From: Clostridium tyrobutyricum DSM 2637 = ATCC 25755 = JCM 11008
GTDB taxonomy: Bacteria > Bacillota > Clostridia > Clostridiales > Clostridiaceae
Assembly: GCF_000359585.1 (NCBI RefSeq)
Contig: NZ_APMH01000005.1
Location: forward strand, 1-64,000
Length of the DNA: 64,000 nt
Direction: 5' to 3'
In this document: positions 37,806 through 46,050 of the stretch, piece by piece
How positions within the stretch are numbered: the stretch's first letter is position 1
How the letters are laid out: the number at the start of each line of letters is the position of its first letter
The notes under the pieces: model-generated
Seen by the model: the letters and a program-made list of their open reading frames with translations, nothing else
The model's database searches: none
What the model was told of the DNA's origin: nothing
Position numbers and translations under genes: made by a program

Positions 37806-37839
37806 GCAAAACCCTATATACACGGGATTTTGCTTTTTT
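37806..37839 (+). terminator. Second tandem terminator
   Basis: GCAAAACCC pairs with GGGATTTTGC with one bulge, followed by seven Ts. It backs up the previous terminator. Confidence 0.8.
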
Positions 37840-37919
37840 TATATAAAAATTTAATGCTCGTATACACCTTTAAGTAATTTATTTTAGTTATAATTCATAA
37901 GTTAATAAGAGAATATGAA

Positions 37920-37985
37920 ACTCCTCTTTCTTTGGTCAGAGGAGTAAGCGACCATAGCCAAATTAAAAATTTGGGATGTATGCTT
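37920..37985 (+). repeat. Palindromic element copy A
   Basis: Two hairpins in a row. ACTCCTCT (37920-37927) pairs with AGAGGAGT (37938-37945). Then a 40-nt hairpin runs from AAGC (37946) to GCTT (37985), with an inner CCAAATT/AATTTGG stem and CATA and TATG in the arms. The same design recurs at 48684-48832 and 57857-57921. It lies in the leader region of yqfC. Confidence 0.7.
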
Positions 37986-38013
37986 AACCTATATAAATAT
38001 TAGAGGTGATAAT

Positions 38014-38295
38014 GTGGGAGACAAATTATATAATACAAAACGGAATATTGCAGATAAGTTGGAATTTCCAAGAGATATAATTTTAAATATGCCCAAAATT
38101 CAAGTGACAGGAGATAATGAAATAATAATAGAAAATCACAAAGGAATAGTGCTCTTTGACAAGAGTATAGTGAAGATTAATTCAGGTGTAGGATTGATAT
38201 CTATATATGGTAATAATTTCGAAGTGCTTTTTATGGGAGGAAGTACTATAACAGTGGGAGGAAAGTTTAAATCAATAGTCTATGAAGGAAACTAG
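38014..38295 (+). CDS. yqfC: Sporulation protein YqfC
   Basis: A 93-residue YabP/YqfC-family protein. In the model system it is made under sigma-E and works with YqfD. It begins with GTG after AGAGGTGAT. Family pattern: LEFPRDIILNMPKIQVTGDNEI and IENHKGIVLFD, IYGNNFEVLFMGGSTITVGGKF. The end overlaps yqfD by 14 nt. Confidence 0.92.
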   Translation: MGDKLYNTKRNIADKLEFPRDIILNMPKIQVTGDNEIIIENHKGIVLFDKSIVKINSGVGLISIYGNNFEVLFMGGSTITVGGKFKSIVYEGN

Positions 38296-39469
38296 GAAAA
38301 ATAATTTTTATAATTATAAAAATGCAGTGATAACCATTGAAATACAATCCATTATGCCTGAAAGATTTATCAATTTGATATGGAAAAATGATGTATATAT
38401 CAAAAATATAATAAGAAAAAGTGTAACAACTGTAGTCATGGATATAAGATATAAAGACTACAATAAAATAAAGAAGATAGGTAAAAAAACTGGGACTAGG
38501 ATAAGAATAGTTAGAAGATGGGGACTTTCGTTTTTAATACTTCGGATCCAAAAAAATAAAATGTTGATCTTTGGAGTAACTATTTTTATTGGCATAATCT
38601 ATTACATGTCCACATTTATATGGCAAATTCAAATAAATTCAGATTCTAATTTACCACCTTATGAAATAAGACAAAAATTGAAGGCTTATGGAGTAACCAA
38701 CGGTATTAACAAAAATAAAATAGATGTATATAAAATAGAAGAATTTCTTATAAAAAATGATGATAATATAATGTGGGTAAGGGCTAGAATAGACGGTTCA
38801 AGACTTATAGTCACTGCACAGGAGAGAAAGTCTCCGCCTAACATAATATCGGATAATTCACCATGTGATTTGGTAGCATCAAAAGATGGTGAAGTAATTA
38901 GATTGTATACTACAGCTGGAACACCTGTAGTAAATATAGGAGATATGGTTAAGAAAGGCCAATTGCTTGTAAAAGGAGTACAGGGAAAAGAGGGCGATAC
39001 TTATACAGTTCATGCAGCAGGAGATGTATTATGTAAAACTTTTTATGAAAAAACTAAAGAAGTAAATATAGATACTATACAGAGGAAAAGAACTGGTAAA
39101 AAAATAGTGAATTACTATATCAATATAAATGGTAAAAGACTATATTTGAAAAATACTGCGAATACTTTCAATAAGTATGATAAAATAGAAGAAAGCAAAT
39201 TTTTCATAAAAAAAGAAGTTTTTTATGAAGTAAAAGAATTTAAAGTTAGGGGAAATATAGAAAAGATAACAGCTGATACTTCAGATAAACTTTATACACA
39301 AATAACATCCAATTTAGATAAAACGGTGAAAATACTGGATAAAGTTGTAGATAAAAAACAAGGCAGATTGCTAAAGGTAAGAGTTTTGGTTATAGCAGAA
39401 GAAAATATAGCGTCCCAAGTAGAACATAAGGAAGAGATAATGGAAGAGAATAAACAGACGAAAGAGTAA
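38282..39469 (+). CDS. yqfD: Sporulation protein YqfD
   Basis: A 395-residue membrane protein of the YqfD family, needed for normal spore formation and sigma-E-dependent in the model. It has a cytosolic N-terminus, one membrane helix (MLIFGVTIFIGIIYYMSTFIW, residues ~93-113) and an extracytoplasmic part with GEVIRLYTTAGTPVVNIGDMVKKGQLLVKG (a hammerhead-like hairpin). The ATG overlaps the yqfC stop region, so translation is probably coupled; the nearest GGGAGG is 20 nt upstream. phoH, which commonly follows, is absent. Confidence 0.92.
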   Translation: MKETRKNNFYNYKNAVITIEIQSIMPERFINLIWKNDVYIKNIIRKSVTTVVMDIRYKDYNKIKKIGKKTGTRIRIVRRWGLSFLILRIQKNKMLIFGVTIFIGIIYYMSTFIWQIQINSDSNLPPYEIRQKLKAYGVTNGINKNKIDVYKIEEFLIKNDDNIMWVRARIDGSRLIVTAQERKSPPNIISDNSPCDLVASKDGEVIRLYTTAGTPVVNIGDMVKKGQLLVKGVQGKEGDTYTVHAAGDVLCKTFYEKTKEVNIDTIQRKRTGKKIVNYYININGKRLYLKNTANTFNKYDKIEESKFFIKKEVFYEVKEFKVRGNIEKITADTSDKLYTQITSNLDKTVKILDKVVDKKQGRLLKVRVLVIAEENIASQVEHKEEIMEENKQTKE

Positions 39470-39496
39470 TAAACAGTTTACAAAGGGTGATTTTCA

Positions 39497-41599
39497 ATGA
39501 AAAAACTAGACTTAAAAAGATTTTTTATAAGAGAAAAACAAAATAGGATAATTATATTTATAGTAAGTTTTATACTCATATATGCTGTACTTCTAACAGG
39601 GCTTACTACTAAAAGATATAATCTAAAGCTTGGAGAAATTGCAAAAGTTGATATTAAGGCACCAAGAGAGGTCAAAGATGATCTTTCAACACAAGATAGA
39701 GTAAATCAGGTATTAGATTCTGTACCAATTCAATATAATAAAAAACCTGAAGTTAAAACTGAAACTATAGATAAAATAAATAAATTTTTTTCTACAGTAA
39801 ATCCAATTATAATTGACAGTCAAACAGATGAAAAACAAAAGCAGCAAAAAATTAAAAGTGCTGCAGATATATCCTTGTCAGATAATGATTATTTGAAATT
39901 AGCTAGAATGAGTAAAAGTGATATGGATGAACTTCATAATTTTTTAATAGAGTCCATGTCTGATCTATATGACAATAATAATATAAGTGACAATAGTCAA
40001 AAAGATAATGAAGAGGATATTAAAAAAGCACAGGAAGATATAATAATAAAAGTGGGAAATTCCAATTTATCTAAGAGTATACGTGATTTAGCAATTAATA
40101 TAGCATATACTCAGATATCACCTAATTTTTTTTATGATAAGGATAAAACCCAGGAATTAAAAATTGAAACTGCCAAAAAAGTACCTCCTGTTATGATTAA
40201 AAAAGACCAGATCATAGTAAAAGAAGGTGAACCGGTTACTAAATATCAAATTGGAGTTCTCAAAGATCTTGGACTTTTGAATGACGGTTCATATTTCAAA
40301 TGGTATATATATATATCACTGGCAGTTCTCGTAGTCCTTATATTGGCACTTCAGTGGATATATTTGAATATATATAGTAAGAGTATATACAAAGATTTTA
40401 ATATATTTGTCATGATAAACATATTGAGCTTTTTAGGTATTCTGTTTGCAAGATCTTTAGGGATAATTTCACCATTTTTTATACCACTTGCCTTTATTCC
40501 CATGATATTTTCTATACTTGTGAATTCTAAAACATCACTTGTAATTAATATACTTAATTGTGTACTGATAAGTACTGCAGTGGAATTCAATATAGAAATT
40601 ACTATATTAGCTATGGTAAATGTAATAATAGGATCCATAATACTTAGAAAATTACAGCAGAGAAATGATATATTATATGCTACTATTTGTATAGCTGTTA
40701 TAAATATAGTGCTTACTGTTTCAATGGGATTTTTGTTGACTAACAACGTAGTTGATGTAGCTGAAAAAGCTATATTTACGGGAATAGGAAGCATAATATC
40801 AGGCATATTGGTAATAGGATTTTTACCCGTTTTTGAAAGCAGTTTCAATATAGTTACTACTATTAAACTTTTAGAACTGTCAAATCCAAATAATCCACTC
40901 CTTAAAAGATTGCTTATGGAAGCCCCTGGAACTTATCATCACAGCATATTAGTAGGTAATCTTGCTGAGGTTGCAACAGAGGAAGTAGGTGGAAATGCAC
41001 TTTTTTCAAGAGTGGCAGCCTATTATCATGATATAGGCAAGATAAAAAGGCCGTATTTTTTTAAAGAAAATCAGCTTGGAAATGATAATCCACACGATAA
41101 AATAACTTCAGCTTTAAGTGCTGTTATAATAATATCACATGTAAAAGATGGAGTTGAGATGGCAAAGGAATATAAACTCCCTAAAGTAATAATAGATGTT
41201 ATAGAACAGCATCATGGAACATCACTTGTAAAATATTTTTATGTTACTATGAAGAATTCAAGCAAAAGTCCTGAAGATGTAAAAGAGGAGGATTTCAGAT
41301 ATCCAGGACCTATACCGGAAACTAAGGAAGCAGGTATAATAATGCTGGCAGATGGAGTGGAAGCTGCTGTTAGATCTATTAATGAACCTAATAAAGACAA
41401 TATTGAAAGTATGATTAACGATATAATAAATGATAGATTATCATCGGGGCAACTGGATAATTGTGATCTTACATTGAGGGATATAACCAAGATAAAGGCT
41501 GCTTTTATAAAAGTACTTCTTGGAATATACCACCATAGAATAGAGTATCCAAAAGACAAATGGGCTGACAAGAACAATAAGCTTATAGATGATAAATAA
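39497..41599 (+). CDS. pgpH: PgpH-type HD phosphodiesterase (c-di-AMP hydrolase)
   Basis: 7TMR-HDED family membrane phosphodiesterase that hydrolyses c-di-AMP. The 700-residue protein has one N-terminal helix, a long extracytoplasmic domain (residues ~40-260), about seven membrane segments (~residues 265-440) and a cytosolic HD domain with [36 protein letters not shown] and IEQHHG metal ligands. AAAGGGTGA precedes the ATG. It is followed by ybeY. Confidence 0.94.
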   Translation: MKKLDLKRFFIREKQNRIIIFIVSFILIYAVLLTGLTTKRYNLKLGEIAKVDIKAPREVKDDLSTQDRVNQVLDSVPIQYNKKPEVKTETIDKINKFFSTVNPIIIDSQTDEKQKQQKIKSAADISLSDNDYLKLARMSKSDMDELHNFLIESMSDLYDNNNISDNSQKDNEEDIKKAQEDIIIKVGNSNLSKSIRDLAINIAYTQISPNFFYDKDKTQELKIETAKKVPPVMIKKDQIIVKEGEPVTKYQIGVLKDLGLLNDGSYFKWYIYISLAVLVVLILALQWIYLNIYSKSIYKDFNIFVMINILSFLGILFARSLGIISPFFIPLAFIPMIFSILVNSKTSLVINILNCVLISTAVEFNIEITILAMVNVIIGSIILRKLQQRNDILYATICIAVINIVLTVSMGFLLTNNVVDVAEKAIFTGIGSIISGILVIGFLPVFESSFNIVTTIKLLELSNPNNPLLKRLLMEAPGTYHHSILVGNLAEVATEEVGGNALFSRVAAYYHDIGKIKRPYFFKENQLGNDNPHDKITSALSAVIIISHVKDGVEMAKEYKLPKVIIDVIEQHHGTSLVKYFYVTMKNSSKSPEDVKEEDFRYPGPIPETKEAGIIMLADGVEAAVRSINEPNKDNIESMINDIINDRLSSGQLDNCDLTLRDITKIKAAFIKVLLGIYHHRIEYPKDKWADKNNKLIDDK

Positions 41600-41613
41600 T
41601 ATGGAGGACTAGT

Positions 41614-42114
41614 ATGATTTTTATAGATAATAGACAAAATAAAGTTGAAGTTACAGAAGAATTTGAGGATATTGTGAAAAAGGTTATACAACATGCACTT
41701 ATAGTTGAAAAAGTGGAAGTTCCATGTGAAGTCAGTGTAATATTTATAGATAGTGATACTATAAGGAATATAAATCGTGAAAATAGAAATATAGATAAAG
41801 TTACTGATGTATTATCATTTCCAATGCTGGATTATCCAGAGGGAAAGGTATTTAAAGAAACCTATTTAAATTATGAATTTAAAGAATGTGATATGGACAG
41901 TGGAAACTTGGTACTGGGAGATATTGCGCTTTCATTGGAAAAAGCCAAAGAACAGAGCATTGAATTTGGTCATTCTTTTTTGAGAGAAACTTGTTATTTG
42001 ACAGTTCATTCTGTTCTTCATCTTTTAGGATATGATCATATGGCAGAGAATGAAAAAAAGATAATGCGTGATAGAGAAGAAAAAATTTTAAAAGAATTTA
42101 ATTTTGATTTATAA
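41614..42114 (+). CDS. ybeY: Endoribonuclease YbeY
   Basis: Metal-dependent RNase that takes part in 16S rRNA 3'-end maturation and ribosome quality control. The 166-residue protein has the zinc motif [11 protein letters not shown] (about residues 130-140) and the upstream TDVLSFPM signature. TGGAGG precedes the ATG. It lies between pgpH and the dgkA fusion, the conserved order. Confidence 0.96.
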   Translation: MIFIDNRQNKVEVTEEFEDIVKKVIQHALIVEKVEVPCEVSVIFIDSDTIRNINRENRNIDKVTDVLSFPMLDYPEGKVFKETYLNYEFKECDMDSGNLVLGDIALSLEKAKEQSIEFGHSFLRETCYLTVHSVLHLLGYDHMAENEKKIMRDREEKILKEFNFDL

Positions 42115-42129
42115 AAGAGGAATACATAT

Positions 42130-42828
42130 ATGAAGGTGAAAAAACTTTTAGATAGTTTTAATTATGCTATTGAAGGTATAATATATTCTGTAAGAACCCA
42201 AAGGAATATGAGAATACACATGTTGGCGGCTCTTTTCGTTTTGACCTTATGCTTCTTTTATGACTTAAGCAAAATAGAAATATTGGCAATAACAATAACA
42301 ATAACCATGGTCATAATGGCAGAACTTTTTAATACTGCAGTTGAGTTTGCTATAGATGCTACAACAAATTACTATCATCCGTTGGTTAAATTAGCTAAAA
42401 ATGCAGCCGCAGGTGGAGTACTTGTAACTGCTGTTAATGCTGTTCTAGTTGGGTACATTATATTCTGGGACAAATTGAAGTATATAAATTTTGTGCTTAT
42501 GAGCAAAGTAAGAACAACAAATCCATATACTATATTTATAATAATAGCCATTGTATGTATATCCATTATTATAATAAAGGCTATCTTTGGAGAAGGAACT
42601 CCACTAAAAGGTGGAATGCCAAGTGGACATAGTGCAATAGCTTTTTCCATAGCTACGACTATCGCTCTTATGGTTGAAAGCCTTACTGTGGTTATACTTA
42701 GCTATGTACTTGCATTTATAGTAGCTCAAAGTAGGGTTGATTCTGAAGTTCATTCTATAGCAGAGGTTTTTATAGGCGGAATTTTTGGTATACTTATAAC
42801 TGTACTTCTATTTAGAATATTTGGATAA
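42130..42828 (+). CDS. Diacylglycerol kinase fused to a PAP2-like phosphatase domain
   Basis: A 232-residue fusion. Residues ~1-125 are a DgkA-type (undecaprenol/diacylglycerol) kinase with ERIIYSVRTQRNMRIH-like start and MAELFNTAVEFAIDATT, LAKNAAAGGVL signatures. Residues ~130-232 are a PAP2-type membrane phosphatase with GGMPSGHSA and SRVDSEVHSIAEVFIGG. The first PAP2 motif (KX6RP) is not evident, and the last motif has Glu where Asp is usual. Inferred: phospholipid or undecaprenol-phosphate recycling; the phosphatase half may be weak or altered. It sits before era. Confidence 0.9.
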   Translation: MKVKKLLDSFNYAIEGIIYSVRTQRNMRIHMLAALFVLTLCFFYDLSKIEILAITITITMVIMAELFNTAVEFAIDATTNYYHPLVKLAKNAAAGGVLVTAVNAVLVGYIIFWDKLKYINFVLMSKVRTTNPYTIFIIIAIVCISIIIIKAIFGEGTPLKGGMPSGHSAIAFSIATTIALMVESLTVVILSYVLAFIVAQSRVDSEVHSIAEVFIGGIFGILITVLLFRIFG

Positions 42829-42854
42829 AAATGCATTACAAAGAATAAAAATAA

Positions 42855-42863
42855 TGGTATAAT
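42855..42863 (+). promoter_or_regulatory. Extended -10 promoter of era
   Basis: TGGTATAAT with a TTACAA-like -35 box 16 nt upstream (42836-42841). Confidence 0.6.
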
Positions 42864-42927
42864 CTATGTACAAGAATATACGTATTTATTTACTGAGATA
42901 AGTTGTATAAAAACAAGGAGAATATAT

Positions 42928-43809
42928 ATGTTTAAATCAGGATTTATAACTATAGTAGGAAGACCCAATGTAGGTAAATCTACGTTGCTAAATAATTTAA
43001 TTGGAGAAAAGTTATCAATTGTATCTTGCAGGCCTCAAACAACCAGAAATAACATACAGACAATACTTACGGAGAAGGATTTTCAGCTTGTATTTGTAGA
43101 TACACCAGGTATTCATGATCCAAGACATAAATTAGGAGAGTATATGGTTAAATCTGCCAAAGACTCTATAAATGATGTAGATCTAGTACTATTTTTAACT
43201 ACACCAGAAGGACAAATAAAAAAAAGTGATAGGTATATTTTAGATAATTTAAAAGATTATAAAAAACCTGTTTTCCTAGTAATCAACAAAATGGATGAAA
43301 ATTCTGCTGAGAGAGTAGCACAAACGCTTAAAGCGTATTCTGAAGAATATCAATTTCAGGAATATATACCCATATCTGCAATTAATGGAAAGAATGTAAG
43401 TGAACTAAAAAATCTTATAGTTAAATATATGAAGGAAGGGCCTAAATACTACCCTGACGATATGATAATAGATAAACAGGAAAGATTTATAATATCAGAG
43501 ATTATAAGAGAAAAATCATTAAGGCTACTTTCAGAAGAAGTTCCACATGGAATAGCTGTAGAAATAATATCTATGAAAAAGAATTCAAGGGGAATTTATA
43601 ATATAGATGCTACTATACTTTGTGAGAAAAAATCTCATAAGGGAATAATAATAGGAAAAGGTGGTTCTATGCTTAAAAAGATATCCACTTATTCTAGACA
43701 GGATATGGAAAAGTTTTTGGACTCCAAAGTATATTTAAATATATGGGTAAAGGTTAAAAAAGAATGGAGAGACAGCAGCGGACTTCTAAAGGAACTTGGA
43801 TATAAGTAA
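42928..43809 (+). CDS. era: GTPase Era
   Basis: GTPase that binds 16S rRNA in 30S assembly. The 293-residue protein has G1 [11 protein letters not shown]2 QTTRNN, G3 DTPGIHDP, G4 NKMD and a C-terminal KH domain ([37 protein letters not shown]). AAGGAG precedes the ATG. recO follows within about 23 nt. Confidence 0.97.
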   Translation: MFKSGFITIVGRPNVGKSTLLNNLIGEKLSIVSCRPQTTRNNIQTILTEKDFQLVFVDTPGIHDPRHKLGEYMVKSAKDSINDVDLVLFLTTPEGQIKKSDRYILDNLKDYKKPVFLVINKMDENSAERVAQTLKAYSEEYQFQEYIPISAINGKNVSELKNLIVKYMKEGPKYYPDDMIIDKQERFIISEIIREKSLRLLSEEVPHGIAVEIISMKKNSRGIYNIDATILCEKKSHKGIIIGKGGSMLKKISTYSRQDMEKFLDSKVYLNIWVKVKKEWRDSSGLLKELGYK

Positions 43810-43832
43810 TAACTGTATTGGGAGATGGTCTT

Positions 43833-44579
43833 CTGGCTATAATCAAGACACGAGCTGTTATAATTAAAACGCAGGATATAAAGGAAAATGATAAGATTGT
43901 ATGGCTATTTACTGAAGAATTGGGGAAAATATCTACTATAGCTAAGGGAGCAAAAAGGAGTAAAAATAAACTCTTTTCCACTGTACTTCAATTTTCTTAT
44001 GGTGAGTATGTTCTATATAGAGGAAAAAATATGTATGCTATAAATGAAGGCAATTTAATAGATTCATTTCAGGATTTATTGAATGATTTAAATACATTGA
44101 CTTATGCCTCCTATTTATGTGAATTAATAGATATAGCCCTAAACGATGAGGAAAAAGATAAAAGATTATTTATTGATTTGGTTTCAGCACTTTATCTTAT
44201 GAAAAATCAAGCTGTAGATATTGAAACATTATCTAGAGCTTTTGAATTAAAAATATTGAAGGCAACAGGTTATGAAATTAATTTTGAAAACTGTGCCATA
44301 TGTGGAAAGAAAATTAATACTTCTGACTATTTGAGCATTCAATATTTGGGAGGAATATGCAGTGAATGTCATAAGACGAATGGTATTCCTATAAGATATT
44401 CAACATTTAATGCTCTTAAATATATATCAAAAATTTCATTGGAAAAAGTATATAGAGTAAATTTGTCAATAGAAGTAAAGCAGGAATTGTATAAAATAAC
44501 TAGTATGATAATATCTCAAAGTTATTTTAGAAAGCCTAAAAGTCTAGATACTTTAAATAATCTAATTAACTTTAAATAA
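43833..44579 (+). CDS. recO: DNA repair protein RecO
   Basis: RecFOR-pathway protein that helps load RecA. From CTG 43833 the product is 248 residues and begins (L)[22 protein letters not shown], which aligns with the usual RecO start. GGAGATGG lies 8 nt upstream. A TTG start at 43818 would add five residues (GDGLL) but has no ribosome site. An OB-fold domain comes first, and a Cys4-type zinc site (CAICGKK, CSECHK) follows about residue 150. The CTG start is an inference from spacing and alignment. Confidence 0.9.
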   Translation: MAIIKTRAVIIKTQDIKENDKIVWLFTEELGKISTIAKGAKRSKNKLFSTVLQFSYGEYVLYRGKNMYAINEGNLIDSFQDLLNDLNTLTYASYLCELIDIALNDEEKDKRLFIDLVSALYLMKNQAVDIETLSRAFELKILKATGYEINFENCAICGKKINTSDYLSIQYLGGICSECHKTNGIPIRYSTFNALKYISKISLEKVYRVNLSIEVKQELYKITSMIISQSYFRKPKSLDTLNNLINFK

Positions 44580-44605
44580 TAAAATTATTAAAAGGAGAAG
44601 ATAAA

Positions 44606-45187
44606 ATGAGTGATATAACATTAGAAAAGATTGATATTATAAGAGAAAGAACAAATGTAAGTTATGCAGAAGCAAAAAAAGCATTGGAAATAGCAGATGG
44701 AAATGTAGTAGATGCATTAATATATATTGAAGAAGATCAAAAAAAGGAAGAAGAAAATTCATATACCACAAAAGATGAATTCATAAATTGGCTCAAGGAT
44801 TTAGTAAAAAAAGGAAATGTAAATAGAATAAAAATAAAAAAGGATGATAGGGTTATTTTAAATATACCTGTAAATGCTGGTATAGCAGCTACTCTTACAA
44901 TGCTTGTTTGGCCACCTTTGATTGCTATTGGAATACTTACAGCTGTAATTACTAAAGTTACAGTGGAAATAATTAAAGATGATGGTTCAGTAGAAGTTGT
45001 CAACAAGATAATTAAAAATGGTGTTAAAAGCACTGTAAAAGATGTAAAAGATAAAGTACATGATGCAACATCTTCTGTAAAGGACAAATTTAATAGTAAA
45101 GAAAATAAATATGATGATAAAAATACTTATCAATACACTGTTAAATTTGATGATATAAATGAAGATGATGAAGACAAATCCAAATAA
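44606..45187 (+). CDS. DUF4342 domain protein with UBA-like N-terminus
   Basis: A 193-residue protein. Residues ~1-45 form a UBA-like helical segment similar to EF-Ts/NAC (TLEKIDIIRERTNVSYAEAKKALEIADGNVVDAL). The middle (residues ~60-140) is a DUF4342-type region with one hydrophobic stretch (GIAATLTMLVWPPLIAIGILTAVI). The tail is charged (Lys/Asp/Asn). AAGGAG precedes the ATG. Its role is unknown. It lies between recO and a large inverted repeat. Confidence 0.85.
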   Translation: MSDITLEKIDIIRERTNVSYAEAKKALEIADGNVVDALIYIEEDQKKEEENSYTTKDEFINWLKDLVKKGNVNRIKIKKDDRVILNIPVNAGIAATLTMLVWPPLIAIGILTAVITKVTVEIIKDDGSVEVVNKIIKNGVKSTVKDVKDKVHDATSSVKDKFNSKENKYDDKNTYQYTVKFDDINEDDEDKSK

Positions 45188-45217
45188 TCGATTATTCAAC
45201 TTTATATAAAAATTTTA

Positions 45218-45276
45218 AAATAGTATAGCATTTTTGTTCTTTTATACTTATAAAAAATAAAAATGCTATACTATTT
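45218..45276. repeat. 18-bp perfect inverted repeat
   Basis: The 18 bases at 45218-45235 (starting AAATAGTATAGC) are repeated in inverted form at 45259-45276 around a 23-nt AT-rich loop. The stem contains a TTTTT run, but no T-run follows it on the + strand. It can act as a terminator for the DUF4342 gene or as a regulatory hairpin before the ccpN-like gene. Confidence 0.6.
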
Positions 45277-45288
45277 GAGCCAATATAA

Positions 45289-45297
45289 TGGTATAAT
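45289..45297 (+). promoter_or_regulatory. Extended -10 promoter of the ccpN-like gene
   Basis: TGGTATAAT at 45289, with a second TATAAT at 45309-45314. Either could drive the regulator gene. Confidence 0.55.
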
Positions 45298-45343
45298 ACT
45301 TTTAAGATATAATATTTCTCTTGGATTATTATAGAGAAAGAGG

Positions 45344-45985
45344 GTGGACATTATTAAATTTTCGCATAGGCAAAAAAAAATAACTGAACTAGTAAAAAAA
45401 TATGCACCTATAACCAGTGAACAGTTGGCAGAAAAGCTAGGTGTAACAAGAGCAGCTCTTAGGCCGGATTTAGCCATACTTACAATGACAGATGTATTGG
45501 AGGCTAAGCCTAAGGTAGGATATATATACTCTAAAAAGCCATCTTATAGTATGTTATATGATTATATAAGAAAGATAAATGTTGGTGATGTAATGTCAAA
45601 ACCGGTTGTAGTTGATGAAAATACAATGGTATATGATGCTATAGTCAATTTATTTTTAAATGATGTAGGAACATTATTTATAGAAAATTCCGGAGTTTTG
45701 ATAGGTGCTGTATCACGTAAAGATTTTTTGAAGATATCTATAGGTGGTACTGATATGCGTAAAGTACCTGTTGGAATAATAATGACAAGGATGCCTAATA
45801 TAGTATGTGTCGAAAAAGATGACAGTGTTTACTTGGCAGCCCAGAAAATAATGGATCATGAAGTTGATAGCCTGCCAGTTGTAGAAAAGTCTAAAGATGG
45901 TTCAAAAGAAATTCTCAAGATAATTGGGAAGGTCTCCAAAACAAACATAACAAGACTTTTTGTGAAAATGGGGGAAAACAAATAA
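45344..45985 (+). CDS. CcpN/YqzB-type HTH-CBS transcription regulator
   Basis: A 213-residue regulator. The N-terminal winged-HTH reads RQKKITELVKKYAPITSEQLAEKLGVTRAALRPDLAILTM, close to CcpN of Bacillus. Two CBS domains follow (VGDVMSKPVVVDE and VGIIMTRMPNIVCVEK). Known: CcpN represses gluconeogenic genes according to energy state. Here it lies directly before ppdK, so control of pyruvate/PEP exchange is likely (inference). GTG start at 45344 after AGAAAGAGG; the exact start is not certain. Confidence 0.9.
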   Translation: MDIIKFSHRQKKITELVKKYAPITSEQLAEKLGVTRAALRPDLAILTMTDVLEAKPKVGYIYSKKPSYSMLYDYIRKINVGDVMSKPVVVDENTMVYDAIVNLFLNDVGTLFIENSGVLIGAVSRKDFLKISIGGTDMRKVPVGIIMTRMPNIVCVEKDDSVYLAAQKIMDHEVDSLPVVEKSKDGSKEILKIIGKVSKTNITRLFVKMGENK

Positions 45986-46050
45986 AGTAAGTTGCGGATA
46001 TATTCCGTTAGCATATATTGTAATTTTATAGACAAGGGGATGTGTATTTC

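Noticed and set aside
37840-38013. Possible riboswitch before yqfC
   Set aside because: The hairpins match the dispersed palindromic element and no known aptamer core was recognised.
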